From Deltaproteobacteria bacterium (GTDB taxonomy: Bacteria > UBA10199 > SPLOWO2-01-44-7): DNA of 8,182 nucleotides. Shown here piece by piece: positions 5,053 to 8,182 of this stretch. The stretch is taken from positions 1 through 8,182 of the forward strand of contig JAUYJH010000167.1 of NCBI GenBank assembly GCA_030688705.1, given 5' to 3'. The position numbers and the translations under genes are program-made. Every line of letters begins with the position of its first letter. Position 1 is the first letter of the stretch. The notes under the pieces are model-generated. The model did not search any database. It was not told where the DNA came from and saw only the letters and a program-made list of their open reading frames with translations.

Positions 5053-6962
5053 CGACGTAAATAAACCATCAAAATGGAGATGGCCGCCGGCGTGACGCCG
5101 GCAATTCTTGCGGCTTGCCCCAGATTGATCGGCCGGATGCAGGTCAACTTTTCCACAATCTCTTTCGACAATCCGGAAATGCCGTCATAAGTGAAGGCAG
5201 GGGGGATTCTCATCCCCTCCATTTTTTTGAACTGCCCAATCTCTTCATGTTGGGCCTCAATGTATCCTTCATATTTAATATGCGTTTCGGCTTGTTCTTC
5301 AATTTGCGCGGAAAAAGTCCCCGTCTCGGATGAAAAATTATCCAAGATCATTTTGAGACTGATTTCGGGTCTGCGCACCAGCTCTGCCAAAGAGGTCGGT
5401 TTTTTAATCGGCGTCGATCCAAGGCCGGTCAATTTTTGATTCACACTGCTGTTGGGAGAGACCCTTTGCGAACTCAACCGCTCCAATAATATTTGGATGG
5501 TCTTTCTTTTGTCCTGAAAATGTTCCCAGTCTCCGTCTCCGACCAACCCTATTTTTCTTCCGATGTCGCGCAATCTTAAATCGGCATTATCCTCGCGGAG
5601 CAACAAACGGTATTCCGCTCGCGAAGTAAACATCCGATAAGGTTCTTGAGTCCCCTTGGTGACCAAATCATCGATCATCACCCCGATGTAAGCCTGGGAG
5701 CGATCCAACACCAAGGGCTCTTCCCCTTTGACTTTGAGGGCCGCATTGATTCCGGCCATCAAACCTTGCGCGGCGGCTTCTTCATAACCGGAAGTTCCGT
5801 TGATTTGGCCCGCGTGAAAAAGGCCCGCCACTTTTTTGGTTTCCAGTGTCGGCAATAATTGCGTCGGCGGAAGCGCATCATACTCCACCGCATAACCGGG
5901 GCGCATAATTTCCGCCTGTTCCAAGCCGGGCAGGGTGCGTAACATGGCCATTTGCACATCGACCGGAAGAGAGGTCGACATGCCGTTCACATAAATTTCT
6001 TTTGTCTTTAAACCCTCCGGCTCCAAAAAAATCTGGTGGCGCTCTTTGTCGGCAAAGCGGACTACTTTATCTTCTATCGAGGGACAATACCTCGGTCCCA
6101 CCCCTTCAATCACCCCACAATACATTGGAGACCGATGAAGATTCGCCTTGATAATGTCATGCGTCTTTTCTGAAGTGTAGGTGATGTAACAGGGCTGTTG
6201 GGGAAGCTCCGCGCGCGTTGGAGAAAAAGAAAAGAGGGGGGGAGGGTTATCGCCCCACTGTTTTTCCAGAGAAGAAAAGTCGATGGTTTTGGCATCGCAT
6301 CTTGGCACCGTTCCCGTTTTGAGCCGCACCAATTCAAAACCCAAATCCAAAAGCGATTTTGAGAGACCCTTTGCCGCAAAATCTCCGGCGCGACCCCCTT
6401 CGGCATTTTTCAAACCGTAATGCATAAGACCGCTTAAAAAAGTCCCGGTTGTTAAAATAACTGTCTTTCCCAAAAAACATTCCTCGATTTTGGAGACCAC
6501 CCCTTTGATGTTTCCGCCCGCTCGCCCCAGACTCCGCTCACCCTGAGCTTGTCGAAGGGTCGAAGGGTCAACCAAAAGAGATTCAATCAGGGCCTGTTTG
6601 ACCGTCAAATTTTTAGCATTCTCTACAATCTCTTTCATTTTATCTTTGTAGAGATGCCGGTCGCATTGAGCCCTGGTTGCCCGGACCGCCGGCCCCTTGC
6701 TGGCATTGAGTCTGCGGAATTGGATGCCGGTCGCATCGGTCGTTTTTCCCATCTGGCCACCCAGGGCATCGATCTCTTTGACCAAATGCCCCTTGGCCAA
6801 CCCGCCGATGGCCGGATTGCAGCTCATGTGGCCGATGGTATCGAGATTGCCCGACAAAAGAAGGGTGGAGCACCCCATCCGTGCCGCGGCCAATGCCGCT
6901 TCACAACCGGCATGACCGGCACCGACCACGATCACATCGAAAATTTTAGGGTAATGAAACAT
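5049..6962 (-). CDS. mnmG: tRNA uridine-5-carboxymethylaminomethyl modification enzyme MnmG (GidA)
   Basis: 637 residues, near the usual 620-630. With MnmE it installs the (carboxymethyl)aminomethyl group at C5 of wobble uridine in tRNAs reading NNA/NNG codons, using FAD, NADH and methylene-tetrahydrofolate. Seen: FAD-binding DVIVVGAGHAGCEAA (9-23, GxGxxG at 14-19), HMSCNPAIGGLAKGHLVKEI (45-64, with the functionally important Cys48), LNASKGPAVRATRAQCDR (85-102), TTGTFLSG (171-178), GGRAGD, LKTGTVPR, YCPSIEDKVVRF, the second nucleotide-binding region and the C-terminal helical domain with YEGYIEAQ and GVTPAAISILMVYLRR (MnmE/tRNA binding). Start: ATG at 6962; no strong Shine-Dalgarno because a hairpin occupies that position. 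An extra stretch at about residues 133-149 (STLRQAQGERSLGRAGG) has no counterpart in E. coli MnmG as I recall it and is encoded by a dispersed repeat. It ends in ATGA overlap with the next gene. Confidence 0.98.
   Translation of the reverse strand: MFHYPKIFDVIVVGAGHAGCEAALAAARMGCSTLLLSGNLDTIGHMSCNPAIGGLAKGHLVKEIDALGGQMGKTTDATGIQFRRLNASKGPAVRATRAQCDRHLYKDKMKEIVENAKNLTVKQALIESLLVDPSTLRQAQGERSLGRAGGNIKGVVSKIEECFLGKTVILTTGTFLSGLMHYGLKNAEGGRAGDFAAKGLSKSLLDLGFELVRLKTGTVPRCDAKTIDFSSLEKQWGDNPPPLFSFSPTRAELPQQPCYITYTSEKTHDIIKANLHRSPMYCGVIEGVGPRYCPSIEDKVVRFADKERHQIFLEPEGLKTKEIYVNGMSTSLPVDVQMAMLRTLPGLEQAEIMRPGYAVEYDALPPTQLLPTLETKKVAGLFHAGQINGTSGYEEAAAQGLMAGINAALKVKGEEPLVLDRSQAYIGVMIDDLVTKGTQEPYRMFTSRAEYRLLLREDNADLRLRDIGRKIGLVGDGDWEHFQDKRKTIQILLERLSSQRVSPNSSVNQKLTGLGSTPIKKPTSLAELVRRPEISLKMILDNFSSETGTFSAQIEEQAETHIKYEGYIEAQHEEIGQFKKMEGMRIPPAFTYDGISGLSKEIVEKLTCIRPINLGQAARIAGVTPAAISILMVYLRR
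6516..6566. repeat. Dispersed repeat inserted in frame within mnmG
   Basis: The core CCCTGAGCTTGTCGAAGGG (6541-6559), flanked by GCTCA and a second partial TCGAAGGGT copy (6560-6568), matches a repeat family I recognise from many environmental bacterial genomes, whose translation is the recurrent peptide LRQAQGERS. Here it is read on the minus strand as STLRQAQGERSLGRAGG inside MnmG, between the strand ending SLLV and the strand IKGVVSKI, where related enzymes have a short surface loop. The outer boundaries are inferred from the protein, not from flanking duplications. Confidence 0.75.
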
Positions 6963-6963
6963 A

Positions 6964-6990
6964 AAGCCCGCGGGGACCTACCACAGGCTT
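6964..6990 (-). promoter_or_regulatory. Stable hairpin directly before the mnmG start codon
   Basis: In the minus-strand transcript AAGCCTGTGG (6990-6981) pairs with CCGCGGGCTT (6973-6964) over 10 bp, including two G-U pairs, around a 7-nt loop. The stem ends one base before the mnmG ATG (6962), so it covers the normal ribosome-binding position. It could limit mnmG translation, or act with the following short U-containing stretch as an attenuator/terminator of the upstream 193-aa gene. Structure is seen; role is inferred. Confidence 0.5.
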
Positions 6991-7007
6991 TTATTGAAAA
7001 CAAGATT

Positions 7008-7589
7008 TTAGGCCTTCAGAGCTTGCCAAAGGTCGTGCAGGGCCGCTCTAAAACGGAGCCAGCGATTGGAAGAGCCCTGCACAGCCGCCGCGATAGATTC
7101 ACGTGTCCCCTTATCAAAATTGCTTCTGTCTCTATAAAGTGCCAAAAGGGCATTGGGGGCCAGATATTGAATCTGGCTCATCACGGGTAAAAAAACATTT
7201 CTTGCCGCGACCTCGGCCATATAGGCGCGGACCGACGGTTCCGCTTCATGCATAAACTCTCCAAGAAGCGCTCCGCTTTCATCTCTTACTCCCTCTCTGA
7301 AGGCCATTCTCATATCTGCCAATGCGAGACCTGTCGCCGCCACTTGTGAAGCGCTGGGACCCAACACTGCGTTCATTCTTGCAACATCGTCCCTTGTCGC
7401 TCCGCGAACAATTTTGGAGAAACGGTCGGCATCGGTAATGATTCCCCTTATATCAGTGCCTTCTCCCGCAAAACCGGGCAATTGACCCGCCGCATCACGA
7501 GCCTCTGCCAACAGCATCGCCATCTCCATGGCGGGACCAATCGTTCCAGTCATAGCCGTTGTTGTTGCCATTTGCGTAGCTGTAATCAT
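7008..7589 (-). CDS. Unrecognised 193-residue protein between mnmE and mnmG
   Basis: 193 residues starting at the ATG at 7589 (MITATQMATTTAMTGTIGPAMEM...). A strong GGAGG (7597-7601) seven bases upstream decides this start over a longer frame to 7697. The composition is Ala/Met/Arg-rich and mostly helical in appearance: N-terminal Met/Thr-rich segment (1-25), then LLAEARDAAGQLPGFAGEGTD, an Asp/Arg-rich central part (IITDADRFSKIVRGATRDDVAR) and a C-terminal helical region ending ASNRW-like SSNRWLRFRAALHDLWQALKA. There is no signal peptide, no Cys, no transmembrane segment and no motif I recognise. It separates mnmE and mnmG, which are often close together, by its own ORF plus 150 bp upstream, and its strong Shine-Dalgarno suggests it is well translated. 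No function is proposed. Confidence 0.75.
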   Translation of the reverse strand: MITATQMATTTAMTGTIGPAMEMAMLLAEARDAAGQLPGFAGEGTDIRGIITDADRFSKIVRGATRDDVARMNAVLGPSASQVAATGLALADMRMAFREGVRDESGALLGEFMHEAEPSVRAYMAEVAARNVFLPVMSQIQYLAPNALLALYRDRSNFDKGTRESIAAAVQGSSNRWLRFRAALHDLWQALKA

Positions 7590-7739
7590 AAAAATACCTC
7601 CGTTTTGAAGCCCCTCACATTGATTATCGGCAGATTTTTGAAAAAGTTGCCTGCTGGGGTCGGCGGTGTGGATACAAAAACTGCATACAAAAATCAATAA
7701 AAATCTTTTGATTCAATGCGTTATGGTTCTAAAAATCAA

Positions 7740-8182
7740 CTATTTACCGATGCAAAATTCTTTAAAAATGGCGTCCAGAAGATCTTCAGAAACATGGGAC
7801 CCTGTTATAACTCCCAGGTTTTCATGCGCTTTTTTAAGATGGTGTGCTATCAACTCAACCGGGTTTTGCCGATTTAAGGCCTCTGCCGCTTTTGAAAGTT
7901 CCTTTCCAGCACCTGAAATTGCCTCTTTATGCCTTAATTTTGTTATTTTTATCCCTGAATTCTCTATTTTCACATTGTTTTTGACCCATTCTGCCATTAA
8001 TTTCTTCAAGTTTTCGATGCCATCCCCCTTAAGCGCTGAAAGGGGGAAAATGGATTCATTGCTGTTTGGGAGCATCAGACTTTTTGGATTCCAAGCCGGT
8101 CCCAAATCATTTTTATTCAAACAGATGATGGTTTTTGAGAGGTTCAAGGTCGACAAAAAATCGAGATCATCCGCAAGAAGGG
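7740..8182 (-). CDS. mnmE: tRNA modification GTPase MnmE (TrmE), C-terminal part (5' end outside window)
   Basis: The frame is open to the right edge, giving about the last 146 residues of a protein normally near 450. The part seen is the end of the G domain and the C-terminal helical domain: LADDLDFLSTLNLSKTIICLNKNDLG contains the G4 motif NKND; IFPLSALKGDGIENLKK contains the G5 SAL motif; then the helices LRHKEAISGAGKELSKAAEALN and VELIAHHLKKAHENLGVITG, ending in the diagnostic SEDLLDAIFKEFCIGK, whose FCIGK tail carries the Cys important for modification. MnmE is a potassium-activated GTPase that dimerises through its G domains and works in complex with MnmG on tRNA wobble uridine. The next gene starts 150 bp downstream, so the two may be separately transcribed. 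Confidence 0.96.
   Translation of the reverse strand, partial: LLADDLDFLSTLNLSKTIICLNKNDLGPAWNPKSLMLPNSNESIFPLSALKGDGIENLKKLMAEWVKNNVKIENSGIKITKLRHKEAISGAGKELSKAAEALNRQNPVELIAHHLKKAHENLGVITGSHVSEDLLDAIFKEFCIGK

Noticed and set aside
4831..5095. Plus-strand frames containing RRQKTED and similar peptides
   Set aside because: These are translations of the dispersed and tandem repeats on the non-coding strand; the minus-strand exported protein explains the region.
7096..7105. CACGTG core resembling parS inside the 193-aa gene
   Set aside because: Only about 10 of 16 positions match, within coding sequence; expected by chance.
7590..7697. N-terminal extension of the 193-aa protein
   Set aside because: The strong GGAGG at 7597-7601 is placed for the internal ATG at 7589; the extension reads as ordinary intergenic AT-rich DNA.
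1..8182. CRISPR array, tRNA or rRNA genes, prophage or integrase
   Set aside because: No spaced direct repeats, no tRNA cloverleaf, no rRNA sequence and no phage or integrase motifs were seen on either strand.

Overview
The window is bacterial chromosomal DNA, probably from a Gram-negative bacterium close to its replication origin. The order mnmE - mnmG - rsmG on the minus strand is the classical origin-proximal cluster, and a perfect 16-bp ParB-binding site (parS) lies in the same window. A lipoprotein with a lipobox and a periplasm-type exported protein point to a two-membrane cell. Several dispersed-repeat families (a GTCATTGCGAG-ended MITE-like element, a CCCTGAGCTTGTCGAAGGG repeat and a 31-bp-arm inverted repeat) suggest a repeat-rich environmental lineage. 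A deltaproteobacteria-like organism is my best guess, but the sequence alone does not fix the taxon.

Right half (about 8182 down to 2653), minus strand: the C-terminal part of mnmE (G4 motif NKND and terminal FCIGK); an unrecognised 193-aa gene with a strong Shine-Dalgarno; a hairpin placed directly over the start region of mnmG; mnmG (637 codons, with a repeat-derived in-frame insert of about 17 residues); an exported FecR-like/beta-domain protein whose signal peptide is built from a MITE-like repeat plus a 7-bp tandem repeat; a metallo-beta-lactamase-fold hydrolase; and rsmG. From mnmG to rsmG all neighbours overlap (ATGA, then 17 and about 40 nt), so they look like one translationally coupled operon. 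MnmE and MnmG act together on tRNA wobble uridine, and RsmG methylates 16S rRNA. The two inserted genes have no obvious link to RNA modification.

Middle (2681 down to 641): a plus-strand lipoprotein gene converges on rsmG and overlaps its 3' end by 29 nt. It is divergent from a minus-strand gene for a trypsin-like serine protease with no signal peptide. The short divergent intergenic region holds a perfect 31-bp inverted repeat able to form a very stable hairpin, and a plausible sigma70-type promoter for the lipoprotein.

Left end (640 down to 1): the parS site sits five bases beyond the protease stop codon. Next to it is a stretch of about 380 nt with no convincing gene that has the hallmarks of a structured RNA: several GNRA-capped hairpins, a 3' H-type pseudoknot and sequence blocks resembling the HEARO / omega RNA of IscB-IsrB systems. 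No IscB, IsrB, TnpB or TnpA gene is nearby, so this would be a stand-alone omega-RNA-like locus. This is the most interesting item in the window. At the extreme left edge an unrecognised gene starts on the minus strand and runs out of the window.
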